DNA of 24,520 nucleotides from a virus. The DNA lies in IMG/VR virus record IMGVR_UViG_3300049215_000014, positions 1 to 24,520 of that record. The stretch is one strand, 5' to 3'. A program made the translations under genes and the position numbers. The notes below the pieces were generated by a model. The model was not told where the DNA came from and did no database searches. It saw nothing but the letters and a program-made list of their open reading frames with translations. This document shows, piece after piece, positions 7,162-13,802 of this stretch. Position 1 is the first letter of the stretch. Each line of letters opens with the position of its first letter.

Positions 7162-8109
7162 TCAAGCCACCGGCGTCAGCGGCTTCTCTCGGTTCATCCG
7201 GTCGCGGTTCTGGGCGTAGCGGGCGAATATCTCGCCCTGCGAGAACTTCGATCCGTCCGGCTTCTTCATCTCGCCCATCGTCGACAGCGCAGCCTCCTTC
7301 TCCGCAGGCGACAGGCTGAACGTCTGCCGGGTCTGGGCGTGCGAGGGCGACATGGAACGGCTCGGGGCTGCGGCCATTGCAGCGGTCCTCTGACGGGTTT
7401 GCGGGCGGGCTTCGGTCTGGTAGCCGTCATCGGCAACCGGACGTTCACCCAAGGCAGTCTCGACGTGGGCGTAGTACTCGGGCGAGTCCGCCGCATGCCC
7501 CAGCACCTTTTCGGCGTAGTTGGCAGCGGCAATCGCCTTGGAACGCCAGCCTTCGTCGGTCAGGAAGCGCGGGTGCGCGTTCACCCACTGGCGGGCCTGC
7601 GGGGTCATGCCAGCGAGCGGATCGGCTGGTGCCTGCCGGGCCGTCTGCTCGGCCTGCTGGGCCTCCTGTGCGAACTTGCCCTTGGCGTCGTTGATCCAGC
7701 GCTGCTGGCCCTCAGCCTGCTTCAGCCTGATCTTGGCGTCGGCGAGCTGGTCGATGGCTTCCGTCGCAGCGTCGAAGTTGCCTTCCGTCTGCGCGCGGGT
7801 GACAGCCGCCTTCAGCGAGGCGATGTCGTTGGTGGCGGCAGCCAACGCCTGCGCGATGGCCGACTCCTGCGCGCCGAAGCGCTGGTGGATGGCAGTCTGC
7901 TGCTGCTGGCGGGCCTCGGCCTCGCGGGCCTGTGCCTCGGCAGCGCGGGCGTTGGCTTCGTCGCGGGCCTTGTTCGCAGCCTCAAGCTGCGCCTTCATGT
8001 CCGCGATCGGGTCGGGTTCGGTGTCGGGTTGTTCCTGCACCATCACGGCAGGAGCAGGAGTAGCCTGCTCCTCGGTTGCCGCAATGGCTTCGTCGAGTAC
8101 GTCAGCCAT
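7162..8109 (-). CDS. Probable scaffolding protein
   Basis: A 315-residue acidic, Ala/Gln/Glu-rich protein starting MADVLDEAIAATEEQATPAP. A long predicted coiled coil covers roughly residues 35-160 (MKAQLEAANKARDEANARAA, then AIAQALAAATNDIASLKAAV). It is followed by WVNAHPRFLTDEGWRSKAIA, LGHAADSPEYYAHVETALGE and a basic, probably capsid-binding C-terminus (KFSQGEIFARYAQNRDRMNR). Acidic coiled-coil proteins of this size between portal and capsid genes are typical phage scaffolds; similar proteins with the 'hPrfL/f...yaha...lG' motif occur in many phages. The role is inferred from composition and position. Confidence 0.72.
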   Translation of the reverse strand: MADVLDEAIAATEEQATPAPAVMVQEQPDTEPDPIADMKAQLEAANKARDEANARAAEAQAREAEARQQQQTAIHQRFGAQESAIAQALAAATNDIASLKAAVTRAQTEGNFDAATEAIDQLADAKIRLKQAEGQQRWINDAKGKFAQEAQQAEQTARQAPADPLAGMTPQARQWVNAHPRFLTDEGWRSKAIAAANYAEKVLGHAADSPEYYAHVETALGERPVADDGYQTEARPQTRQRTAAMAAAPSRSMSPSHAQTRQTFSLSPAEKEAALSTMGEMKKPDGSKFSQGEIFARYAQNRDRMNREKPLTPVA

Positions 8110-8111
8110 GC

Positions 8112-8333
8112 TCAGGTGATCCTCTCCAGAAGGGCATTGTGGACGCGCGAGATGTGGTCGCGCTGCAGGACGGAGCTTCCCGGCGACAGCCTGCGGGCAA
8201 GAGCGGCAGCCTTCAGGTCAGCATCGGCATTGCAGGCGGCCACGAAGGCGTCGGCCACCGTGCCCTGATCCTCCTTGCCGATGGATGCGGCGTACCAGCG
8301 GGCGAGCCAGTCGGTGATGGTCGGGTCAGGCAC
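8112..8333 (-). CDS. Small conserved phage protein, unknown function
   Basis: A 73-residue protein starting with GTG at 8333 (MPDPTITDWLARWYAASIGK); GGGG is 6 nt upstream and the start overlaps the stop of the preceding gene by 8 nt. It appears mostly helical and contains ADAFVAACNADADLKAAALA and ends VHNALLERIT. The spacing of only 2 bases to the scaffold-like gene suggests co-translation. No known domain is recognised. Confidence 0.65.
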   Translation of the reverse strand: MPDPTITDWLARWYAASIGKEDQGTVADAFVAACNADADLKAAALARRLSPGSSVLQRDHISRVHNALLERIT

Positions 8334-8598
8334 GTGCGTCCCCGAACAGTTGGCGCTCTATCGCGCTTGTCAGTGCTTCGGTCGCAGCCTTTATCCGTGC
8401 TTCGACGAAGGGATGAGGTTTGGGGGTCAGACGCTCCCAGTTCTCCCACGCCTCGATGAAAGCCAGCTTGCCGCGATCGCCATGAAGCGGGCGGCATGTG
8501 TGGGACAGACCGTGGCGCCACTTGTAGATCAGCCGGCGACGACGCTTGTCCCGCAGCTTGAGGCGCGTCTCGTCGACGAGGCTCAGATACCCGCTCAC
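8326..8598 (-). CDS. Small basic protein with IYKWRHGL motif, paralogue of 9193-9399
   Basis: A 90-residue protein. The start is GTG at 8598 because it forms a 4-nt GTGA overlap with the co-chaperonin stop. Residues 13-48 are very basic (RLKLRDKRRRRLIYKWRHGL) and contain C and H residues in CRPLHGDRGKLAFIEAWENW. The same block occurs in the gene on the other side of the co-chaperonin (9193-9399): RRMRWIYKWRHGL and HADRGKLRTICAWERF. The C-terminal third is an amphipathic helix (ARIKAATEALTSAIERQLFG). Nucleic-acid binding is plausible from charge; no function is known. It probably arose by local duplication. Confidence 0.7.
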   Translation of the reverse strand: MSGYLSLVDETRLKLRDKRRRRLIYKWRHGLSHTCRPLHGDRGKLAFIEAWENWERLTPKPHPFVEARIKAATEALTSAIERQLFGDARA

Positions 8599-8993
8599 CA
8601 GACGACATCCGGCCGATCGAGAATGCCGGCGATATGCACGTCCTCGATAATCCGCGTCGGCCACTCGCCCAGCGTCATCCGGCGCGCGTCGCCGATGTTC
8701 ATCAGCACCCAGTCGCCGACCTTCGGCACATTCCCCGGCCAGACGTGCGTGTCGTCTTCCTTGAACGCCAGCGGCCCCATCTTCAGGACCAGCCCCACGC
8801 GCCCCTGGTAGTCGTCCTCGTCGATCGTCTTGTGGGTGAGGAAGATGCCGCCTGCGGTCTTCTCCGCCCGCTTGTAGGTGGCGACCAGAACGCGGGCGCC
8901 CAGCATCTCGACCTTGTCGACGAGCGGTCCGATCTTCTCCCAGATTTCGTCTCGCGGATCGTTGGTATGAACCGCCATGATAGCCTTTGGCAC
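8595..8993 (-). CDS. groES: GroES-type co-chaperonin
   Basis: A 132-residue protein with a GroES/Cpn10 fold across residues 28-129: first strand LGARVLVATYKR (31-42), mobile loop AEKTAGGIFLTHKTIDEDDY (43-62) with the chaperonin-binding tripeptide IFL (I50-F51-L52) in place of IVL, then GRVGLVLKMGPLAF, PKVGDWVLMN and IIEDVHIAGILD. In E. coli GroES the equivalent loop is GGIVLT. It is longer than cellular GroES (about 97 residues) because of a 28-residue N-terminal extension and an insert at the roof-loop region (KEDDTHVWPGNVP). The GTG start has GGAGG 7 nt upstream; an ATG lies 15 nt further in. Phage co-chaperonins such as T4 gp31 redirect host GroEL to fold the capsid protein, which fits its place in the head-assembly module. 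Confidence 0.87.
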   Translation of the reverse strand: MPKAIMAVHTNDPRDEIWEKIGPLVDKVEMLGARVLVATYKRAEKTAGGIFLTHKTIDEDDYQGRVGLVLKMGPLAFKEDDTHVWPGNVPKVGDWVLMNIGDARRMTLGEWPTRIIEDVHIAGILDRPDVVW

Positions 8994-9196
8994 TAAACGT
9001 CCTCCATATCCTGCCCGGAGTTGATGTCCTTAATCACATTAAGTGCGGTGTCCAAAGCAAACTGCAAGCCCCTGATCTCTCCGCAGGCCAGCAGATACTC
9101 TCTCTCGGCCACCCCACGCTTCATGTCGCCGACGACGTTGTCCATGCGCTCGTTTATGGCGCGGCGGACAAGCGGCCAGAGGCGCGGGTCGCTCAA
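8993..9196 (-). CDS. Small helical protein, unknown function
   Basis: A 67-residue protein. TTG at 9196 is chosen because it overlaps the upstream stop as TTGA and because the frame upstream of it is antisense-like sequence in another gene. The protein (MSDPRLWPLVRRAINERMDN ... LLACGEIRGLQFALDTALNV) looks all-helical. It ends SGQDMEDV, and the GGAGG of its final codons forms the Shine-Dalgarno for the co-chaperonin. Many phage genomes carry small proteins with 'R.e...l.G.I..Lq.vLd' near the portal; the function is unknown. Confidence 0.65.
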   Translation of the reverse strand: MSDPRLWPLVRRAINERMDNVVGDMKRGVAEREYLLACGEIRGLQFALDTALNVIKDINSGQDMEDV

Positions 9197-9399
9197 CGGC
9201 CAAACCGCTCCCACGCACAAATGGTGCGCAGCTTGCCCCGGTCCGCGTGCGCGGGCTGGCTGCGACACGGCAATCCATGCCGCCACTTGTAAATCCATCG
9301 CATGCGGCGCTTGCGGGCCAGTGCAAGCCGCGCGTCGCGTGCAGGGTTCAGCCGGCGGTACTCGCCGCCGGGATGGACTATCTCGACAATGTCGATCAC
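9193..9399 (-). CDS. Small basic protein with IYKWRHGL motif, paralogue of 8326-8598
   Basis: A 68-residue protein starting with GTG at 9399 in a GTGA overlap with the upstream stop. It contains LALARKRRMRWIYKWRHGLP followed by CRSQPAHADRGKLRTICAW. It is homologous along this block to the gene at 8326-8598 but lacks that gene's C-terminal helix, ending WERFGR. Arg content is very high. Function is unknown; nucleic-acid binding is a guess from charge. Confidence 0.68.
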   Translation of the reverse strand: MIDIVEIVHPGGEYRRLNPARDARLALARKRRMRWIYKWRHGLPCRSQPAHADRGKLRTICAWERFGR

Positions 9400-9887
9400 T
9401 TCTCGCGCTTCCCCACGATGGCCTTCTGCGCCTTCATCGCCGTGCCCTTGATCGGCTGCGACTGGCCGGAAGCCTTCGCCTGGTTGAGAATCTTCTCCTC
9501 GCGGCCAACCCCGGTCATCGCGCCGAACTCCATCGGCACCGGACCAGCCTTGCCGCCGCGCTTCATGCCCGGCATTCCCGGCATCGGAGGCGCACCCGGA
9601 GGACCGCCCGGTCCACCCATCGGCGGGCCACCCGGAGGCGGCATCGCAGGGGCCGGCGGAGGATTGACCAGCGGTGGCTTGCTCGCCGCAGCCATGGCCG
9701 CCATCGCGTTCGGGTCCATGCCGGGCTGACCGCGATTGCCACCGATGTTGATCTGGATCGTGGTCGAGGGCTTCTTGCCGCCGACCTTGCCGCCGTCCGC
9801 ATACTTGGCCGGAGGCGAGACGCCAGCGTTGCTCAGGTACTTGCCAACCCGCGAGGCATTGTCGCGGGCAGAGCCTTTGAGGTCCAT
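9396..9887 (-). CDS. Pro/Gly/Met-rich low-complexity virion-module protein
   Basis: A 163-residue protein starting MDLKGSARDNASRVGKYLSN, with AAAGGA 8 nt upstream of ATG 9887. Residues 71-115 are a low-complexity Pro-Gly-Met stretch (PPGGPPMGGPGGPPGAPP), surrounded by KYADGGKVGGKK and MPGMKRGGKAGPVPMEFGAM. The C-terminus is Lys-rich (KGTAMKAQKAIVGKREK). The KxADGG-V/GG-K elements are common in phage proteins encoded near portals and in minor virion proteins, but the function is not established. It begins immediately at the stop of a 58-aa gene (TGATG overlap). Confidence 0.7.
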   Translation of the reverse strand: MDLKGSARDNASRVGKYLSNAGVSPPAKYADGGKVGGKKPSTTIQINIGGNRGQPGMDPNAMAAMAAASKPPLVNPPPAPAMPPPGGPPMGGPGGPPGAPPMPGMPGMKRGGKAGPVPMEFGAMTGVGREEKILNQAKASGQSQPIKGTAMKAQKAIVGKREK

Positions 9888-10063
9888 CAGTCTTGTCCTT
9901 TCACGAAAGTGAATTGGCTCCAGTACCGATCGCGCGTGATCTCGCTTTCGGCAGCCAGCTTTTCAACTGGGGAGCGCTTGTCGTCCTCGTCATACAGGGC
10001 TTGGAAACAGCGGCGCAGATGGTCCACGTCAACGGCCCCGCGCGCAAACTGATAGGCGTTCAC
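9887..10063 (-). CDS. 58-aa protein encoded between portal and Pro/Gly-rich gene
   Basis: A short gene with GTG start at 10063 that overlaps the portal stop as GTGA, and a stop that overlaps the next ATG as TGATG, so it fits exactly into the operon. The translation begins MNAYQFARGAVDVDHLRRCF and continues with QALYDEDDKRSPVEKLAAES, ending YWSQFTFVKGQD. It is hydrophilic and probably helical. Both junctions being coupled strongly supports it as a real gene despite its size. The function is unknown. Confidence 0.72.
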   Translation of the reverse strand: MNAYQFARGAVDVDHLRRCFQALYDEDDKRSPVEKLAAESEITRDRYWSQFTFVKGQD

Positions 10064-12261
10064 TGCACCGTCCTCGGTTGCTGGGCCTGCTGTCCGTTGA
10101 ACTGACTGTTGACGGGATCAGGCGGCACGTTGTTCAAAGCCTCGATGCCGGCCAAGAGCAACTGCACCCGCCCCTGTATCTCGGCTATCCGCTCCCGGCT
10201 CGCCCGATCAGCCGCCGCGTCCGCCATGTCCGCCATGTGCTTCTGCAGGTCGGCCTTGATCTGCGCCATCTTCGCGGCAGTGTCCGCCTGCGCCTTCTGG
10301 GCCTGGATCTGCGTCTTCTGCTGCTCGTTCTGCACCTGCGCCTGCACGACAGCCGCTTGCGCCTGCATCATCAGCGATTGCGGGTCTTGTCCCGGAGGCG
10401 GCGCCGGCTGCGGCGGCAGCAACAGCCGCTGGATCGTGTTCTCGCCAACCCGGATCGTCTCCAGCAGATACTCCTGCGTCGCCCGCTGGTCGTACAGGCC
10501 GGGGTTCTGCTGTGCCAGCATCGCCACGCCCGACGCCATCAGGATACGGTGCGTCTGCGCCGGAATGTTCGGGTCGCTCGCAGGCACCAGGCTCAGGTCG
10601 TCGAGTTCTTCCTTCTTCCAGTGCCGTGTGGCGTTCGGGTTGTCCTGCCACAGGCTTTCGGGATACTCGGCGAACAACTCCCGCAAGAGGATGAACTCCT
10701 CCTGCTGGCTCGTGTGGTCGCGCTTGTGGACGCTGGTCATCATCTGCGTCTGCTGCTCGATCATCGCCATGACCGTGCCCACAGGCATGTTCGTGCGGCC
10801 CTCGCCGATCTCAAGGTCGATCGTGGCCGCCTTGCTCTTGGCGTTCTGCTGGATCATGTCCCAGAGCTGGATAAGCTCCGGCATCGGCCCCTTGTACGGG
10901 AGCGGCATGATGACATCGGACAGCTTCGCGCCAATCCCCGGATCGATGTCGATGAACTGTCCCGGCCCCGGCATGATGTTGTTCGGGTCGTTGCGGCTGC
11001 GCACCTTGATGCCGCCCGGGAAGTTCGAGAACATCCCCGCGTCGATCAGAATGCGCTCGATCGCCGTCAGCGCCTTGGCGTCCTGCCCGAGAATGTGCAG
11101 GTAACCCAGGTCCAAGAACCCCATCGCGGGGATGAAGCCGTACTTTACGAAGCGCTTGCGCGGGCGCTTCATCTCGTCATCAGGACGCCAGTTCCTCCGG
11201 ATCTCAAGGACCGTCATCGTGTCCTTGTCGATCGTCACCTTGTAGGGCAGCGGATCAAGGTCCATGTCCGGCGAGTCAGTCCCGCCGCCGGTCTTCTCCA
11301 GGTCCAGATAGGTGTAACACTCGTAGATCGTATGCGGCACATCCTGCTGCCGCTCGGGCGTCGCCTGGATGCCGCGAATCTTCGCTTCCGTCGTCTGGAT
11401 CGGCGTCGGGATGCCCGCCGGCACCAATCCAATCGACGTGTCGATCCACACGCCAGCTTCTACCATCGCCCGGTACTGGACGTGCGTCATCATGATCTGG
11501 TGCGTGACGCGCGTCGCATTCGCCATGTCGGTGGCGTCGTTGCTGACGATCAGGTCAGGCAGTTCGACGCTCTCCGAGACCGGCCGCTTGCGGATCGGGT
11601 CGTAATAGACCTTCTTGAACGCATTGCCGCCGAATGCCTTCGCGAACAGCATCCGGTCCGTGTCGGGGTAATACTCGCTGGCCGTCACCGTGAGCCAGTG
11701 ATTCATGTCCTCTTCGAGATCGGCCGCAAGCTGGTCGCGCTCGGGGTTCTCGTCACCGTCGTTGCGCACCTTGACCGGGCCGGCGGCGGGCAATAGCTCG
11801 CCCCGCTCCATTGCCTGCGCCCGCAGACACGCCTCCAGCAGAATGCCGTGGCGAACACGGCTGTTGAACGCACCCGCGATGCTGCCGCCCTGCGTCGATG
11901 TGCCCGGGGCAGCGTCGTTGATCTTCAGGCCGAGGAGGTCGAGCCCGGCCTTGTATTCCTCCACCCATTCGCTGCGGCTGCGCTCGTCGGCGCTGATGGC
12001 ATCGAGCAGGTTGGCCGCGATCGTCGGGCACTGGCCGGCATAGCGCTTGGCCAGGTTGGCGTCGAAGCCGTCGTCACCATCGTCCTCGTCATCGCCCCCG
12101 GTCGTGAGTTCGACTGTGACGCCACCATCCTCGTGCTCGGTGACGACGACCGCATTGTCCTCTGCCGGTTCGGGAGGATTGAAGCCCGACAGGCCAGCGC
12201 CGAAGGAAGATGCCGGCGTGGCGTCAGGGACCGGAGAGTCAGGAAAGCCGCCAGTGCTCAA
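10060..12261 (-). CDS. Portal protein
   Basis: A 733-residue protein, in the size range of P22 gp1/N4-type portals. Residues 1-65 are acidic and disordered (EDNAVVVTEHEDGGVTVELT). The core starts around residue 68 (ANLAKRYAGQCPTIAANLLD). Recognisable portal features include SRVRHGILLEACLRAQAMER with GELLPAAGPVKV, FAKAFGGNAFKKVYYDP, KRFVKYGFIPAMGFLDLGYL, then GGIKVRSRNDPNNIMPGPGQ and PVGTVMAMIEQQTQMMTSVH. Residues about 630-700 form a Gln/Ala-rich coiled coil (QAQAAVVQAQVQNEQQKTQI) that would lie at the crown. It is the DNA-packaging vertex to which terminase docks. The start is probably TTG at 12261, 15 nt after GGAGGGG; an out-of-frame ATGA overlap at 12271 opens a 10-codon reading frame. 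Confidence 0.88.
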   Translation of the reverse strand: MSTGGFPDSPVPDATPASSFGAGLSGFNPPEPAEDNAVVVTEHEDGGVTVELTTGGDDEDDGDDGFDANLAKRYAGQCPTIAANLLDAISADERSRSEWVEEYKAGLDLLGLKINDAAPGTSTQGGSIAGAFNSRVRHGILLEACLRAQAMERGELLPAAGPVKVRNDGDENPERDQLAADLEEDMNHWLTVTASEYYPDTDRMLFAKAFGGNAFKKVYYDPIRKRPVSESVELPDLIVSNDATDMANATRVTHQIMMTHVQYRAMVEAGVWIDTSIGLVPAGIPTPIQTTEAKIRGIQATPERQQDVPHTIYECYTYLDLEKTGGGTDSPDMDLDPLPYKVTIDKDTMTVLEIRRNWRPDDEMKRPRKRFVKYGFIPAMGFLDLGYLHILGQDAKALTAIERILIDAGMFSNFPGGIKVRSRNDPNNIMPGPGQFIDIDPGIGAKLSDVIMPLPYKGPMPELIQLWDMIQQNAKSKAATIDLEIGEGRTNMPVGTVMAMIEQQTQMMTSVHKRDHTSQQEEFILLRELFAEYPESLWQDNPNATRHWKKEELDDLSLVPASDPNIPAQTHRILMASGVAMLAQQNPGLYDQRATQEYLLETIRVGENTIQRLLLPPQPAPPPGQDPQSLMMQAQAAVVQAQVQNEQQKTQIQAQKAQADTAAKMAQIKADLQKHMADMADAAADRASRERIAEIQGRVQLLLAGIEALNNVPPDPVNSQFNGQQAQQPRTVQ

Positions 12262-12267
12262 TGCTCG

Positions 12268-12519
12268 TCATCGTTTCCCCTCCCCAAAGACAGCATCGGA
12301 CTCCCGGATCAGACGCTCGGCGCGTTTGGTCCACAGCGTCCACTTCGGCTCCCGGCACAGAATGTCTGGCACAGGCTCACCCTCCGCCGGACAATAAGGC
12401 GCCTCGGACTCGTGCGGGTTCCATGCGTCATATACTCCACAACCCGTCAATTCGTCGGGGTTCAAGCAGAACCCGCGTGCCACTTGCTCGATTTCGGCTG
12501 CGTTCTTGTGCGCGGTCAT
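12268..12519 (-). CDS. Small acidic phage protein, unknown function
   Basis: An 83-residue protein starting MTAHKNAAEIEQVARGFCLN; the ATG overlaps the upstream stop as ATGA. It contains four cysteines (GFCLNPDELTGCGVYDAW, PYCPAEGEPVPDILCREPKW) that could bind a metal, and a basic C-terminal helix (KRAERLIRESDAVF). Similar short Cys-containing proteins are common beside phage portal genes. No function can be assigned. Confidence 0.7.
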   Translation of the reverse strand: MTAHKNAAEIEQVARGFCLNPDELTGCGVYDAWNPHESEAPYCPAEGEPVPDILCREPKWTLWTKRAERLIRESDAVFGEGKR

Positions 12520-12698
12520 TTCGCATCAGCCTCCACTGGTGCAACGTATCGCCCGTCCTGCATCAGCAGGTCGGCTATCGCGTCGGACTCGCTCTCCCCA
12601 CGCCCGACATGGTCGCCCGTCTCATACGGCTCGTAGCACGCGATCCAGCGCGGCACGGACGGGTCAAGCTTGACGACGATCTCGCGGGTCTCAGTCAT
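12516..12698 (-). CDS. Small phage protein with putative type II toxin/HicB-like profile, unknown
   Basis: A 60-residue protein. ATG at 12698 is chosen because GGAGGGG lies 2-4 nt upstream and the codon overlaps the stop of the preceding 37-aa gene (ATGA). The sequence MTETREIVVKLDPSVPRWIA followed by GRGESESDAIADLLMQDGRY has the short beta-strand, conserved turn and 'S...Ai..L' helix pattern seen in small single-domain phage proteins related to the HicB fold. This resemblance is weak and only a suggestion. No partner toxin is visible. Confidence 0.65.
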   Translation of the reverse strand: MTETREIVVKLDPSVPRWIACYEPYETGDHVGRGESESDAIADLLMQDGRYVAPVEADAK

Positions 12699-12808
12699 TT
12701 CCCCTCCACCGAATACTGCCGCATCAGCCAGCGGACGACAGACTGCCCGTACAGCAGCGGCCACTTCGGGTCGCGCGGATCAGGCCACCTGATAGGCTCG
12801 CCGCTCAC
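12695..12808 (-). CDS. 37-aa protein, GTG start, in overlapped cluster
   Basis: A very short gene that begins with GTG at 12808 (GTGA overlap with the upstream stop) and ends with TGA overlapping the next ATG (ATGA). The translation begins MSGEPIRWPDPRDPKWPLLY and ends VEGK. GGAGG occurs 7 nt before the start. It is Pro/Trp-rich. The two coupled junctions and good Shine-Dalgarno make it likely to be translated; the function is unknown. Confidence 0.65.
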   Translation of the reverse strand: MSGEPIRWPDPRDPKWPLLYGQSVVRWLMRQYSVEGK

Positions 12809-13299
12809 CTCGCCTCCGCCATGCGCTTCTCCAGCGCCGTGTCGTGCTCGTCCCGATAGGGCCCCATGAACAGGTTCGCCGGGACCTTCTTCAGCTTCTC
12901 CACGTCATCGGCCTTGATGTATGGCTTGAGCGCCGCCTCGTATGCGGCGGGGTCGATCCCGTTGTGCCGCAGCCTCCGATGCTCTGCGGTGGTCGCCAGC
13001 TTGTGAGCCTGCTGGTACTTCATCCCGAGGACCGTCATCAGGGCGTGCTCGGTCCGCTCGTGAACCTGCAAGTAGGGAACCGGGTTGATGCTCAGCCGCC
13101 CGATCTTGAGCGAGGTCGGCAGATGGCGGTCGATGTAGACGGTACGCCCATCGTTGCTGATGCCGCCCGTGTAAGGCACGTCGTGCTGCCGGTCGACCTT
13201 GGCGCCACGAGCGAGCTTCTGCCTGACCTTCGGGTCGCTGATGGCGCTGTCGAGCAGATGGGAAGGGCCTTCGCTCTTCGGGTGGTGGCCGCAGGACAT
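12805..13299 (-). CDS. Conserved phage protein with HExxEH motif
   Basis: A 164-residue protein starting MSCGHHPKSEGPSHLLDSAI. The core is VPYLQVHERTEHALMTVLGM followed by KYQQAHKLATTAEHRRL: H80-E81-x-x-E84-H85, with H99 and H107 as further candidate metal ligands. This conserved phage family carries the 'HE..E.aL...lG..Y..AH..At..E' pattern, which looks like a metal site, although it is not a canonical HExxH protease. The second half (AYEAALKPYIKADDVEKLKK, VPANLFMGPYRDEHDTA) is helical. It lies between the homing-type endonuclease and the portal-proximal cluster, so a packaging or head-assembly role is plausible. Enzymatic activity is unproven. Confidence 0.72.
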   Translation of the reverse strand: MSCGHHPKSEGPSHLLDSAISDPKVRQKLARGAKVDRQHDVPYTGGISNDGRTVYIDRHLPTSLKIGRLSINPVPYLQVHERTEHALMTVLGMKYQQAHKLATTAEHRRLRHNGIDPAAYEAALKPYIKADDVEKLKKVPANLFMGPYRDEHDTALEKRMAEAR

Positions 13300-13802
13300 C
13301 AGTGGTGCGCAAACTCGCCGAACAACTCGCGCGCCTTTGCGGCGTAAGCAGCAGCCGCCGCATCGATGGAGTCGAAGTGGCCCAAGTTGTGCCTCACGTT
13401 CGCGTGCTGGACCGAAGCCTTGATATAGGTCCCGTACTTGGTTGAGTAAACCGTCACACCCTTGGGCAACCGGTTGAACGACTGCTTTACGCGGTTGCCG
13501 GCGTTGTCAGTCGGCGACGCCAAGCGAAGGTTCGCGATCCGGTTATCGTCGACCACGCGGTTCTTGTGGTCGATCCATTCCGGCGGCCACTCGCCATGAA
13601 CGTACAGCCACGCCAGCCGATGCGCCAGGTAGCGGCGCCCGTCCAACTTGATCGTCATGTATCCCTTGGGCATGCGAGAGCCCGCCACCGCGCCCGCGCG
13701 CATGGTGCGACCGCGCCCACTGAGGCGCCACGTAAACACGCCAGTCTCCGGATCGTAGTGCAAAAGCTCTCTCAAGCGAGCCTGCGTCACGTCACACGTC
13801 AT
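13299..13802 (-). CDS. HNH homing-type endonuclease with AP2 DNA-binding domain
   Basis: A 167-residue protein. Residues 8-100 form an HNH_3-type nuclease: HYDPETGVFTWR, LAHRLAWLYVHGEWPPEWID, with H61, D78-H79 and N87/N91 as active-site candidates. Residues 112-164 form an AP2-like DNA-binding domain (LPKGVTVYSTKYGTYIKASV, HFDSIDAAAAAYAAKARELF). This architecture is common in phage free-standing homing endonucleases. The start (ATG 13802) overlaps the terminase large subunit's end by 11 nt and the stop shares a base with the next ATG, so it is compactly integrated. Its N-terminal half is clearly related to that of the endonuclease at 2447-3220. Confidence 0.85.
   Translation of the reverse strand: MTCDVTQARLRELLHYDPETGVFTWRLSGRGRTMRAGAVAGSRMPKGYMTIKLDGRRYLAHRLAWLYVHGEWPPEWIDHKNRVVDDNRIANLRLASPTDNAGNRVKQSFNRLPKGVTVYSTKYGTYIKASVQHANVRHNLGHFDSIDAAAAAYAAKARELFGEFAHH

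Noticed and set aside
4751-7219. 822-aa plus-strand open frame
   Set aside because: It lies fully antisense to the glycosyltransferase-FkbM gene and neighbours, which have clear motifs. Its composition (very rich in Arg, Val, Leu, His, no motifs) is typical of a mirror frame in GC-rich DNA.
10078-11796. 572-aa plus-strand open frame
   Set aside because: Antisense to the portal gene; Arg/Leu/His-rich with no domain pattern and no ribosome-binding site support.
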